Made by a program: the position numbers and the translations under genes
Notes under the pieces: model-generated
The model's database searches: none
Told to the model about the DNA's origin: nothing
What the model saw: the letters and a program-made list of their open reading frames with translations, nothing else
NCBI RefSeq assembly: GCF_024639375.1
Contig: NZ_JAHEIM010000008.1
Coordinates: forward strand, 1 to 58,932
Reading direction: 5' to 3'
Origin: Rhodoluna sp.
GTDB lineage: Bacteria > Actinomycetota > Actinomycetes > Actinomycetales > Microbacteriaceae
DNA length: 58,932 nucleotides
Shown here: positions 40,295 to 49,198 of the stretch, piece by piece
How the letters are laid out: the number at the start of each line of letters is the position of its first letter
Position numbering within the stretch: position 1 is the first letter of the stretch

Positions 40295-41623
40295 GCCTCG
40301 GATGATTGCGCGCAGCCTTGGCCAGCGATCGACGTATTCGCGCTCGGCCCCGATGTCTTTGGGTAGGTAATAAGTGCGACCGAGTGACTTATCGGCCAAA
40401 TAGCGCTGTGGCACAACCGATTTGGGGTCATCGTGCGGGTAGGCATAGCCCACCCCTGCCCCGGTCTTCTTAGCTCCGGCATAGTTTGAACTGCGCAGCG
40501 GCTTTGGCACTTCGCCAAACACCCCGGCGCGAACGTCATCCAAAGCGCTATTAATTGCGTTGTAGGCGGTGTTGCTCTTTGGGGCCAGGGCCAAATAAAT
40601 AGTCACCTCGGATAGCGGAATGCGCCCTTCGGGCATGCCGATCATGGCGACAGCTTCGGCGGCGGCTACCGCGATGCCAAGTGCCTGCGGGTCGGCCAGG
40701 CCAATGTCCTCCGCTGCCAAAATGATGAGCCGTCGAGCGATGAAGCGCGGGTCTTCTCCGGCTTCGATCATGCGGGCCAAATAGTGCACCGCGGCATCGG
40801 CATCTGAACCGCGAACCGACTTGATAAAGGCGCTAATGACGTCGTAATGCTGATCGCCATCTTTGTCATAGCGAACCAGGGCGCGATCCATGGCCTTGGC
40901 TACGTCGTCTACCGTGATTTTCACGGCCTTCTTGCCGGCGCGAGCGGTGGCAACGGCGGCAGAGGCCTCGAGAACGGTGAGAGCGCGGCGGGCATCGCCA
41001 TCGGCCAGGCGCACAATGTGGGGAATCACTTCGGCTTCAAGCTCGACCTTGGCGGCCAGGCCACGTGGGTCTTCAACCGCACGCTTGAGCAGGGTTTCGA
41101 TGTCATCGTCGCCCAGCGAGTTCAATGTGAGCATTAGCGATCTTGAAAGCAGCGGTGCAATTACTGAGAAACTCGGATTTTCGGTGGTTGCCGCAATCAG
41201 CACAATCCAGCCGTTTTCCACGCCAGGCAGCAAGGCGTCTTGTTGGGCCTTTGAGAAGCGGTGAATCTCGTCCAAGAACAAAATCGTGCTTACGCCATAC
41301 GTGTCGCGATCGGCTCGGGCGCGTTCCATCACTTCACGAACATCTTTGACGCCTGCTGTGATGGCGCTTAGTTCAACGAAACGGCGACCGCTGAGTCGAG
41401 CCACCAGTTGAGCGATGGTGGTCTTACCGGTTCCCGGCGGGCCCCAAAGGATCACCGAAACAGTGCTGGCCTTCTCTCCTGGTTCGGCTTTTTGAGCCAA
41501 GGCTCGCAATGGAGAACCCGCGCCCAGCAGATGCTTTTGGCCTACCAACTCATCCATAGTCGAAGGGCGCATTCTGGCGGCCAATGGCATCACCGATGAA
41601 TAGAACCCCGACTGATCAGACAT
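40283..41623 (-). CDS. rarA: Replication-associated recombination protein A (AAA ATPase)
   Basis: MgsA/RarA-type AAA+ ATPase acting at stalled forks. It has 446 residues from the ATG at 41623. Walker A GPPGTGKTTIAQ, Walker B TILFLDEIHRF, and sensor LIAATTENPSF; the C-terminal tetramerisation domain includes SVRGSDADAAVHYLARM. Divergent from the cyclophilin gene. TAGCCT sits six bases before the ATG. Confidence 0.96.
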   Translation of the reverse strand: MSDQSGFYSSVMPLAARMRPSTMDELVGQKHLLGAGSPLRALAQKAEPGEKASTVSVILWGPPGTGKTTIAQLVARLSGRRFVELSAITAGVKDVREVMERARADRDTYGVSTILFLDEIHRFSKAQQDALLPGVENGWIVLIAATTENPSFSVIAPLLSRSLMLTLNSLGDDDIETLLKRAVEDPRGLAAKVELEAEVIPHIVRLADGDARRALTVLEASAAVATARAGKKAVKITVDDVAKAMDRALVRYDKDGDQHYDVISAFIKSVRGSDADAAVHYLARMIEAGEDPRFIARRLIILAAEDIGLADPQALGIAVAAAEAVAMIGMPEGRIPLSEVTIYLALAPKSNTAYNAINSALDDVRAGVFGEVPKPLRSSNYAGAKKTGAGVGYAYPHDDPKSVVPQRYLADKSLGRTYYLPKDIGAEREYVDRWPRLRAIIRGFKK

Positions 41624-41629
41624 AAGCAA

Positions 41630-41635
41630 AGGCTA
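41630..41635 (-). promoter_or_regulatory. Candidate -10 box for leaderless rarA
   Basis: TAGCCT-TTGCTT-ATG, the same layout as aroQ. rarA is the first gene of its strand run, so a promoter is required here, and no ribosome site is visible. Confidence 0.45.
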
Positions 41636-41706
41636 ATCGAAAGCCTGCAAGCCAGTCGCTAATAACTTGCGTAATATCGAGCGAGAGCATTTCTAGAGGG
41701 GCACTA

Positions 41707-42468
41707 ATGGCATCGAAAAAGAAGCACCAGAACATTTATGCAAGCGCAGCCGCACGCTTGGCTGAGTATGAAGCTAAGCAGGGTCAAAACGAGGTTGCCA
41801 AAGCGCGCCGTAGTCGCGATAACCGCTTGGCACTAATTGTTTCTGCCGGCGCAGTGGTGTTGGCTGCCATTTTGCAACTCAGCTACTTTGGCTTCGGCCC
41901 GGGTCACGTGGCCAGCTCGCCAACCCCAAGCGCTAATGCTTCAGCTGCTCCAGCCCCTAGCGTTGCCGAATCTCGCACCTGGAACGGCACCATGAAAATC
42001 AACGGCGAGAGCCTTTCGGTCTCACTCGATGGCAAGAAGGCACCTCAGGCCGTTGCCAACTTCATCACCTTGGCCAAATCTGGCTTCTATAACGATGTCA
42101 GCTGTCACCGACTTACTACTGCAGGCATTTTTGTGTTGCAGTGTGGCGACCCTAAGGGGGATGGCACCGGTGGCCCGGGCTACTCATTCGGCCCAATCGA
42201 AAACGCACCGGCCGACAACGTCTACAAGACCGGCGTCTTGGCAATGGCTCGCCAGGGTGGCAACGCTGCCAGCATGGGCAGCCAGTTCTTCATCGTTTAT
42301 AAAGACAGCCCGATTCCTGCGGATGCCGTTGGTGGCTACACCGTATTTGGTGAAATCACTAAGGGCTTGGACTCACTTCAGCCGATCATTAAGGCCGGCG
42401 TTGCCGATGGTGGCAGTGATGGCAAGCCAAAGGTCGAAACAAAGCTCGGCGCCATCAGCCTAAAATAA
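41707..42468 (+). CDS. Membrane-anchored cyclophilin-type peptidyl-prolyl isomerase
   Basis: A 253-residue protein: basic cytoplasmic N-terminus (1-40), one transmembrane segment (about 42-62), a Ser/Pro/Ala linker (70-88), then an extracytoplasmic cyclophilin domain. Recognisable motifs: FYNDVSCHRL, GDGTGGPGYSFGPIEN, GVLAMARQGGNAASMGSQFF and YTVFGEITKG. The canonical FHR of active cyclophilins reads CHR, so Arg is kept. GAGGGG precedes the ATG. It neighbours rel, as in other actinobacteria. Confidence 0.93.
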   Translation: MASKKKHQNIYASAAARLAEYEAKQGQNEVAKARRSRDNRLALIVSAGAVVLAAILQLSYFGFGPGHVASSPTPSANASAAPAPSVAESRTWNGTMKINGESLSVSLDGKKAPQAVANFITLAKSGFYNDVSCHRLTTAGIFVLQCGDPKGDGTGGPGYSFGPIENAPADNVYKTGVLAMARQGGNAASMGSQFFIVYKDSPIPADAVGGYTVFGEITKGLDSLQPIIKAGVADGGSDGKPKVETKLGAISLK

Positions 42469-42508
42469 AACTAAGCGTATTCACGGACACCAAACTCAGG
42501 AGCCTCAA

Positions 42509-43747
42509 GTGTCAACAACCACTAATTCATTCGGTCGCGTCGATTCAGAAAACAACGTTTATGTGACCGAGTCTGGCTCCGAGCGCAAAGTTGGTCAGTA
42601 CCCAAACGTGCCAGCCGCCGATGCACTCGCTTATTTTGAGCGCAAGTTTGCCGACATCGAAGCACAGGTTCGAATTCTCGAGCAGCGTGTGGCAAACAAG
42701 GTTGACGCTCACGGTTTGAAGAAGGCAGCGCAAAAGCTTGCCGAAGAATTAAAAGAACCAGCAGCAGTTGGCGACATTGCCGACCTTCGCCGTCGCGTTT
42801 CAAACCTTGACACAAAGATTGCAGCGTTAGTTGCTGAGAAGCACGAATCTTCAAAAGAAGCAACCGCCGAGGCAATTGCTAAGCGCACCGAGATTGTGAC
42901 CAAGGCCGAAGCAATCGCTAACCAAGACACCACAAAAACCCAGTGGAAAAATTCAACTGTTGAACTGACTGCTCTTTTCGAAGAGTGGCAAGCCGTTCAG
43001 AAAAATGGCCCAAAGGTTTCTAAGTCTGAAGCAGATGCACTTTGGAAGCGCTTCTCGAGTGCACGCACTCGCTTTGAAGGAAACAAGCGCCAGTACTTCG
43101 CAGGCCTAGACGCTGTCACCAAGGCAGCAAAGTCAAAGAAGGCCGACATCGTTGCCCGCGCAGAAGCTTTGGTTTCTAAGGGTGCCGATGCAGTTGTTGA
43201 ATATCGCAAACTGCTTGATGAGTGGAAGGCCAGCGGCCGCACTCCTGGCAAATCAGACGACGCCATGTGGGCTCAGTTCAAGGCAGCCGGAGATGCAATC
43301 TATTCTGCTAAGTCAGAGCAGGTTGCGGTTGAAAGCGTTGAATATGCTGCAAACCTAGAGACCAAACTTGCACTGCTTAAAGAAGCAGAGCAGATTGACC
43401 CAACCAAGAATCTTGCTGAAGCAAAGAAGCAACTTGCAGCGGTGCAGACCAAGTGGGAAAAAGCCGGCAAGGTTCCTAAAGAGAAGCTTCGCGAGACCGA
43501 AGACAAACTTCGTGCAATTGAAGCCAAGGTTCGCAAGGTTGAAGAAGACGAGTGGCGCAAGAGTGACCCTGAGGTTATTGAGCGTTCAAACGGCGTTCTT
43601 GCTCAACTTGAAGACTCGATCAAGAAGCTTGAGGCAGATCTAGCTAAAGCAACTGCAGCTAAAGACGCCAAGAAGACTGCCGCTGCAACCGAAGCCCTAG
43701 CCGCACGCAAGGCATGGCTTGAAGTTGTTAAAGCTTCAATGGCCTAA
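42509..43747 (+). CDS. DUF349 coiled-coil protein
   Basis: A 412-residue, highly charged, almost wholly helical protein rich in Lys, Glu and Ala, with repeated segments of the DUF349 type (WKNSTVELTALFEEWQA; YRKLLDEWKASGR; KKQLAAVQTKWEKAG). The N-terminus (FGRVDSENNVYV) fits actinobacterial members. The function is not established. The start is GTG with AGGAG six bases before it. It converges with rel, with eight bases between the stops. Confidence 0.88.
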   Translation: MSTTTNSFGRVDSENNVYVTESGSERKVGQYPNVPAADALAYFERKFADIEAQVRILEQRVANKVDAHGLKKAAQKLAEELKEPAAVGDIADLRRRVSNLDTKIAALVAEKHESSKEATAEAIAKRTEIVTKAEAIANQDTTKTQWKNSTVELTALFEEWQAVQKNGPKVSKSEADALWKRFSSARTRFEGNKRQYFAGLDAVTKAAKSKKADIVARAEALVSKGADAVVEYRKLLDEWKASGRTPGKSDDAMWAQFKAAGDAIYSAKSEQVAVESVEYAANLETKLALLKEAEQIDPTKNLAEAKKQLAAVQTKWEKAGKVPKEKLRETEDKLRAIEAKVRKVEEDEWRKSDPEVIERSNGVLAQLEDSIKKLEADLAKATAAKDAKKTAAATEALAARKAWLEVVKASMA

Positions 43748-43755
43748 GCATTTAT

Positions 43756-45999
43756 TTACGAACTAACTCGATACACGTCGTAGACGGCTTCGATTCGACG
43801 CACCGCATTTAGCAAGTGCTCAAGCACTGCCGGGTCGCCCATCTCAAATACAAATCTGCTGAGTGCGACTCGGTCGTTTCTGGTTGAAACCGAAGCCGAC
43901 AAAATGTTCACGTGATGCTCGGAAAGCACACGGGTGACATCACTAAGCAAACCTGCGCGATCGAGCGCTTCAATTTGAATCTGAACCAAGAACAAGGTCT
44001 TTGAAGTTGGCGCCCAACTTACTTCCATCAAACGCTCTGGTTCGTGCTTTAGTTCTTCAACGTTCTTACAGTCTTCACGGTGAACCGAAACGCCACTGCC
44101 GCGAGTTACGAATCCGATAATTTTGTCACCTGGCACTGGCGTGCAGCAACGGGCCAATTTAACCAACACATCGGCGTCGCCCTTTACCAAGATACCTGAG
44201 TCGGTAGAGCGCTGACGGTTGATGCTTCGTGGAGAAGATGGAAGCGTGAATTCAGTTTCATCAACGTCTTCTGCGTTGATTGCTGCGGTTAGCTTCTCAA
44301 CCACCGATTGCGCAGATGTGTGGTTGTCACCAATTGCGGCATACAGACCGGCAACGTCTGGAAACCGCAACTCCCCCGCTAGTTTCACAAGTTCATCGGC
44401 AGCCATCAGCTTTTGCAGCGGAAGGTTTTGCTTGCGCATTGCCTTGGCAAGCATTTCTTTACCTTGCTCAATGGCATCGTCACGTCGACCAACTGCAAAC
44501 CATTGCTTGATTTTTGCTCGTGCACGTGGCGACTTAACAAAGTTCAACCAGTCTTTGCTCGGGCCAGCATCCTCAGACTTCGAAGTGAAAATTTCTACAA
44601 CGTCACCAGACTGCAATGCTGTTTCGAGTGGCACCAGGCGGCCATTAACTTTGGCGCCCATGGTGCGGTGGCCAACCTCGGTGTGCACCGTGTAGGCAAA
44701 GTCAACCGGGGTCGCTCCGCTTGGCAAGCCGATGACCTTGCCCTTCGGTGTGAATACATAAACTTCTTTGGCACCAATTTCAAAACGAAGCGAGTCCAAG
44801 AACTCGGATGGGTCTTGAGTCTCAGCTTGCCAATCGGTGAGGTGCTTTAGCCAGGCTAGATCTTCATCCTTAGTGGCCTCGGTTTTGCCAACCTGCTCCT
44901 TGTATTTCCAGTGAGCCGCCACACCATATTCGGCACGCTGGTGCATTTCGAAGGTGCGAATTTGAATTTCCACTGGACGACCAGCGGGGCCAATAACTGT
45001 GGTGTGCAGCGATTGATAGAGGTTGAACTTTGGCATTGCGATGTAATCTTTGAAGCGCCCTGGCACTGGCGACCAGCGTGCGTGGATTGCACCAAGAACT
45101 GCGTAGCAATCTTTGACATCGGCTACCAAAACACGAATGCCAACGAGGTCATAGATGTCGTCAAATTCGCGACCACGCACCACCATCTTCTGGTAAATCG
45201 AGTAATACTGCTTTGGTCGGCCGGCTACCTTGCCCTTGATTCGAGCATCGCGCAGATCAGATTCGATAGCGCTAATCACGCTCTCGATGAACTCTTCGCG
45301 CTTAGGCGTGCGCTGCTTTACAAGGTTGACGATTTCTTCATAAACCTTCGGATACAACACTGAGAAGGAAATATCCTCAAGCTCCCACTTGATGGTGTTG
45401 ATGCCAAGTCGGTGCGCGAGCGGTGCATAAATCTCAAGGGTCTCTTGAGCCTTGCGCTTGGCTGATTCTTCGGGAACAAAGCCCCAGGTGCGAGCATTGT
45501 GAAGACGGTCTGCCAGTTTGATTACCAGAACACGGATGTCTTTTGACATCGCGACAACCATTTTGCGAACAGTTTCAGCTTGGGCATGGTCGCCAAACTT
45601 TACTTTGTCGAGTTTGGTGACGCCATCAACCAACATGGCAACTTCTTCACCAAAGTCTTTGCGCAGTTGCTCTAGTGAATAGTCGGTGTCTTCTACGGTG
45701 TCATGCAGCAGTGCCGCGGCGAGTGTGATTGGCCCAATGCCCAATTCGGCCAAGATCAACGTGACGGCAAGTGGGTGCGTGATGTAAGGCTCACCAGATT
45801 TGCGCTTTTGTGGTCGGTGAGCTTCCTCAGCAACCGCAAACGCACGATCAATAATCGAGATGTCGGCTTTGGGGTGATTGGCGCGAACCAAACGAATGAT
45901 CTCGTTTAGCTCTGCGGCGTAAGGCCCACTTCTGGCAAACAAACGCGGCAAGCGTGATCGCAGTGTTGCGATGCTGCCGGTTGGTGTTGCGTCACTCAC
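43756..45999 (-). CDS. rel: Bifunctional (p)ppGpp synthetase/hydrolase
   Basis: Stringent-response enzyme. It has 747 residues: HD hydrolase domain (LAAALLHDTVEDTDYS), synthetase domain (REFDDIYDLVGIRVLV; NLYQSLHTTVIGP), TGS domain (VYVFTPKGKVIGLPSGATP), conserved linker and C-terminal ACT domain. An intact HD motif suggests that it both makes and destroys (p)ppGpp. The start is GTG. The apt gene often found between secF and rel is missing. Confidence 0.97.
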   Translation of the reverse strand: MSDATPTGSIATLRSRLPRLFARSGPYAAELNEIIRLVRANHPKADISIIDRAFAVAEEAHRPQKRKSGEPYITHPLAVTLILAELGIGPITLAAALLHDTVEDTDYSLEQLRKDFGEEVAMLVDGVTKLDKVKFGDHAQAETVRKMVVAMSKDIRVLVIKLADRLHNARTWGFVPEESAKRKAQETLEIYAPLAHRLGINTIKWELEDISFSVLYPKVYEEIVNLVKQRTPKREEFIESVISAIESDLRDARIKGKVAGRPKQYYSIYQKMVVRGREFDDIYDLVGIRVLVADVKDCYAVLGAIHARWSPVPGRFKDYIAMPKFNLYQSLHTTVIGPAGRPVEIQIRTFEMHQRAEYGVAAHWKYKEQVGKTEATKDEDLAWLKHLTDWQAETQDPSEFLDSLRFEIGAKEVYVFTPKGKVIGLPSGATPVDFAYTVHTEVGHRTMGAKVNGRLVPLETALQSGDVVEIFTSKSEDAGPSKDWLNFVKSPRARAKIKQWFAVGRRDDAIEQGKEMLAKAMRKQNLPLQKLMAADELVKLAGELRFPDVAGLYAAIGDNHTSAQSVVEKLTAAINAEDVDETEFTLPSSPRSINRQRSTDSGILVKGDADVLVKLARCCTPVPGDKIIGFVTRGSGVSVHREDCKNVEELKHEPERLMEVSWAPTSKTLFLVQIQIEALDRAGLLSDVTRVLSEHHVNILSASVSTRNDRVALSRFVFEMGDPAVLEHLLNAVRRIEAVYDVYRVSS

Positions 46000-46025
46000 T
46001 TCGGGCCAATCTCTCTGTGCAGAAC

Positions 46026-46031
46026 AGCCTA
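46026..46031 (-). promoter_or_regulatory. Candidate -10 box for rel
   Basis: TAGGCT in the 55-base gap between secF and rel; transcription would start about 20 bases upstream of the GTG. No good -35 is seen. Confidence 0.25.
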
Positions 46032-46054
46032 CAAGTCGCGCTTAGCAATGAGCG

Positions 46055-47026
46055 CTAGTTGGCTGCTGCAACCTTTTTTGCCGCCTTGCGGAACTTTGCT
46101 TCACCTTCACGAAGGTGACTGTAAAGCGGCGCAGCAATAAAGATTGTTGAGTAGGTGCCCACGATCATACCCACGAACAAAGCCAAAGCGATGTCGCGCA
46201 AGGTTCCGGCACCCAGAAGAGCAGAGCCCACGAACAAAATCGAAGCAACCGGAAGAATCGCAACCACTGAGGTGTTGATCGAACGGACCAAGGTCTGGTT
46301 AATTGCGTAGTTAACCTGCTGAGCAAAAGTTGTTGTCTCGCTGAATTCGACCTCGAAGGTGTTTTCGCGAATCTTGTCGAAGACCACCACTGTGTCGTAA
46401 AGCGAGTATCCGAGGATGGTCAAGAAACCAATAACAGCGGCCGGGGTTACTTCAAAGCCGGTGGCTCCGTAGATTCCAGCCGTGATTACCAAGTCGTGCA
46501 CCAGTGCAATAACTGCAGCAAGTGACATCTTGATTGTGCGGAAGTAAAGCGCCATCAGCACTGCGGCTAGTGCGATGAAAACCAAAAGGCCGTTGATGGC
46601 CTTGCCAGTTACATCCGCACCCCAGTTTGCGCCGATGAATGAGCTAGCGACTGCGCCGCTCTTCACGTCATAGGCCTTGGCCAGCGCAACACGAACCTCT
46701 TCAGACTTCACGTCGGTAAGTTGTTCGGTCTGCACACGAATTGCATCGGTGCCTACGTTGGTTACCAGAGGGTCAATGTTTGCTTCAACCGAGTGCACTG
46801 CATCAATAGCAAGCTGCTGAGAGGTGTTGCTCGCGCCTGAAACGCGGAACTCTGAACCACCACGGAATTCAATTCCGAAGTTGAAGCCACCGCGTGCAAT
46901 TGGCAGCACAACTGCCAAAATAACCATCACAACGGCAATCGAGTAGTAAACCTTGCGCTTGCCGATGAAATCGAATGAACGCTTTCCGGTGTATAGGTCG
47001 TTACCGAAATCACTGAACTTAGACAT
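46055..47026 (-). CDS. secF: Protein translocase subunit SecF
   Basis: RND-type membrane partner of SecD that uses the proton gradient to finish protein export. It has 323 residues and six transmembrane segments, with the large extracytoplasmic loop after the first. GIEFRGGSEFRV and GYSLYDTVVVFDKIREN are family motifs. TAATG junction with secD. Confidence 0.97.
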   Translation of the reverse strand: MSKFSDFGNDLYTGKRSFDFIGKRKVYYSIAVVMVILAVVLPIARGGFNFGIEFRGGSEFRVSGASNTSQQLAIDAVHSVEANIDPLVTNVGTDAIRVQTEQLTDVKSEEVRVALAKAYDVKSGAVASSFIGANWGADVTGKAINGLLVFIALAAVLMALYFRTIKMSLAAVIALVHDLVITAGIYGATGFEVTPAAVIGFLTILGYSLYDTVVVFDKIRENTFEVEFSETTTFAQQVNYAINQTLVRSINTSVVAILPVASILFVGSALLGAGTLRDIALALFVGMIVGTYSTIFIAAPLYSHLREGEAKFRKAAKKVAAAN

Positions 47027-48690
47027 TAGTTGTTCTCCCCTGCCTTGTTGGCAGAATTTGCTTGAGCAGCTTTGCGCTCAGCGATGGTTTGACGCTTGTT
47101 TGCTTCTTTAGAGGCCTTAGCAACCTTGGCTGCCGACAAGCTTGCTGAGGTTCGGAACTGGCCGCGACCTACATAACCCGCTGCGCCAAGTGCTTTTGAA
47201 TCAAAGCCAGACCAAGGGTGGCCCGAGCTAAAGAAACGAGTCTTTGCTAGCAACTGCAAGATCGGGTGGGTGAAGATCATTGCCACACCAAGGTCCACCA
47301 ATGTGGTTAGACCAAGAGTGAAGGCGAATCCGCGAACGTTTCCTACGGTAAGCGCATAAAGCACAACCGCAGCAAGCAAGCTAACGCCACCAGAAACCAG
47401 AATGGTGCGAATAGCGCGCTTCCAACCCTGATCAACCGCCGCGCCTAGTGTGCGACCGTCACGAATTTCATCACGAACGCGCTCGAAGTAAACAATGAAC
47501 GAGTCGGCGGTAATACCGATGGCCACAATCAAACCGGCAACACCGGCCAGCGATAGGCGGTAGCCCTGACGCCAAGCCAATAGCGAGATAAATAGGTAAA
47601 CCAGGATCGCTGCAACTACCAGCGAACCAATGGTGACCACTGCAAGGCCGCGGTATTGGAACAGTGAGTAGATAACCACTAGCAAGAGGCCAATGGCTCC
47701 AGCAAGAAGGCCTGATGAAAGCTGCTCTGAACCCAAGGTTGCCGAGATGTTCTCTTGGCTCTGAACCTCAAAACCAATTGGCAACGAACCATACTTCAGC
47801 TGATCAGCCAAAGACTTTGAAGAGTCCTTGTCAAAGCTTCCGGTGATTTGTGCGCTTCCGTTGCTGATAACTGCGTTAGTGGTTGGCGCAACAATTACGT
47901 AGCCATCTAAAGTCACAGCAAAACGGTTCAACGGTTCTTTTTGCGGGTAAAGCCTTGAAGTTACATCTGCAAACTTCTTGGTGCCGGCGTCGTTGAAGTC
48001 TAGGTTTACTGCCCAGGTGTTTGTTGATGCACCGGTAGAAGAAGTAACTGTTCCGGCGTTTGCATCTGAAATGTCAGAGCCTTCAATTTCAACCGGGCCA
48101 AGCACGAACTTCTCGTAGCCGTTTACATCACAGGTGACTAGCTCCTTGGTTGGGTCATCAACTTGCCCCGGAGTGCGGAAAGCAGTTGAACAGTCTAGCT
48201 TGTCGAAGATCTGCTGGGTCGTGCCGGTAGGTGGAGCAACCGGAGCGGCAGAAGTCGAAGGTGACGGTGATGCACCCACGGTTGCTGAGGCGCTCTGCGA
48301 TGACTGCAAAACCGGACGGAACTCAAGCTTCGCGCTTGAGCGAATTAGCTTCAATGTGTTTTCGTCTGGAACACCTGGAATCTCAACGATGATGTTGTTG
48401 TTTCCCTGAGTTTTAACTGAAGCTTCGCTTACACCGCTGGCGTCAACACGCTGACGAATGATTGCCACTGCCTGAGACAACTGTTGTTCGGTAACTGTCT
48501 TGCCGTCTTCTAGCAACGGAGCAAGAATAATTTGGGTACCGCCCTGAAGGTCAAGCGCAAGCTTTGGTGCAAATGATGCACCAGCGTTTGTGACAGAACC
48601 TAGGCCAATGATGCCGGCTAAGCCAACAATCAAAACGCCCAGCCAGGTAAGGCGCTTGCGAGCGCTCTTGGTTACAGATGAATCAGACAC
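47026..48690 (-). CDS. secD: Protein translocase subunit SecD
   Basis: It has 554 residues: an N-terminal helix, a long extracytoplasmic domain with LALDLQGGTQIIL and IIRQRVDASGVSE, and five C-terminal helices with IGITADSFIVYFERVRDE. A Ser/Pro/Ala-rich insert (about 136-153) and two cysteines around it (DCST, TCDV) lie in the first periplasmic-type domain, as in other actinobacteria. The start is GTG with AAGGA. Confidence 0.97.
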   Translation of the reverse strand: MSDSSVTKSARKRLTWLGVLIVGLAGIIGLGSVTNAGASFAPKLALDLQGGTQIILAPLLEDGKTVTEQQLSQAVAIIRQRVDASGVSEASVKTQGNNNIIVEIPGVPDENTLKLIRSSAKLEFRPVLQSSQSASATVGASPSPSTSAAPVAPPTGTTQQIFDKLDCSTAFRTPGQVDDPTKELVTCDVNGYEKFVLGPVEIEGSDISDANAGTVTSSTGASTNTWAVNLDFNDAGTKKFADVTSRLYPQKEPLNRFAVTLDGYVIVAPTTNAVISNGSAQITGSFDKDSSKSLADQLKYGSLPIGFEVQSQENISATLGSEQLSSGLLAGAIGLLLVVIYSLFQYRGLAVVTIGSLVVAAILVYLFISLLAWRQGYRLSLAGVAGLIVAIGITADSFIVYFERVRDEIRDGRTLGAAVDQGWKRAIRTILVSGGVSLLAAVVLYALTVGNVRGFAFTLGLTTLVDLGVAMIFTHPILQLLAKTRFFSSGHPWSGFDSKALGAAGYVGRGQFRTSASLSAAKVAKASKEANKRQTIAERKAAQANSANKAGENN

Positions 48691-48709
48691 AGGAAATCCT
48701 TAGAGGGTA

Positions 48710-49129
48710 TTAGTTGGCAGCTGGCTTGTTTGCAGCAGGCTTCTTAGCTGCTGGCTTAGCGGCCGGCTTCTTTGCTGCAGGCTTTGCAGCAGCAGGCTTA
48801 GCGGCCGGCTTCTTTGCTGCAGGCTTAACTGCAGCCTTAGCAGCGGCAGCTGGCTTCTCAGCAACAACTGGCTTTGCGTTTAGGTCAACAGTGCGCACGG
48901 CACCCTTTAGAACGGCGATCTTTACACCAGGAGTGGTCTCAACAACCAAACGGTCGTCTGACTGTGAAACTACGGTGCCAACGATTCCGCTGTAAAGAAT
49001 TACTGAAGCGCCAACTTTAACGCTGTCTAGAAGTGCCTGAGCAGCCTTCTTGCGCTTGCGTGAGCTTAGGAACATGAAAACGATCATTACGGCAAGAGCT
49101 GCAAAGAGGAACAAATCTGTGGGCTGCAT
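48710..49129 (-). CDS. yajC: YajC-type preprotein translocase subunit with repeat tail
   Basis: A 139-residue protein: one N-terminal transmembrane helix (about 5-22), basic RKRKK, and the YajC core (SVKVGASVILYSGIVGTVV). An unusually long tail of alternating KPAAKK/KPAAKPA repeats (about 90-139) makes it longer than the usual 85-110 residues. A similar tail is on the small protein before alaS. First gene of yajC-secD-secF. Confidence 0.93.
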   Translation of the reverse strand: MQPTDLFLFAALAVMIVFMFLSSRKRKKAAQALLDSVKVGASVILYSGIVGTVVSQSDDRLVVETTPGVKIAVLKGAVRTVDLNAKPVVAEKPAAAAKAAVKPAAKKPAAKPAAAKPAAKKPAAKPAAKKPAANKPAAN

Positions 49130-49154
49130 CAGGACCTAACTTTTTGGGTAAAAG

Positions 49155-49160
49155 ACTATA
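49155..49160 (-). promoter_or_regulatory. Candidate -10 box for yajC-secDF
   Basis: TATAGT, 26 bases before the yajC ATG. A second, perfect TATAAT lies at 49198-49203, on the ruvB stop codon. Either could serve; -35 boxes are weak for both. Confidence 0.4.
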
Positions 49161-49198
49161 AATACGACAAGAGACGCAACTGCGCCTCATCCGCTCAA

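Noticed and set aside
44219-44695. Open frame of 158 codons on the plus strand
   Set aside because: Lies wholly antisense to rel; serine/alanine-rich translation typical of a shadow frame and no ribosome site.
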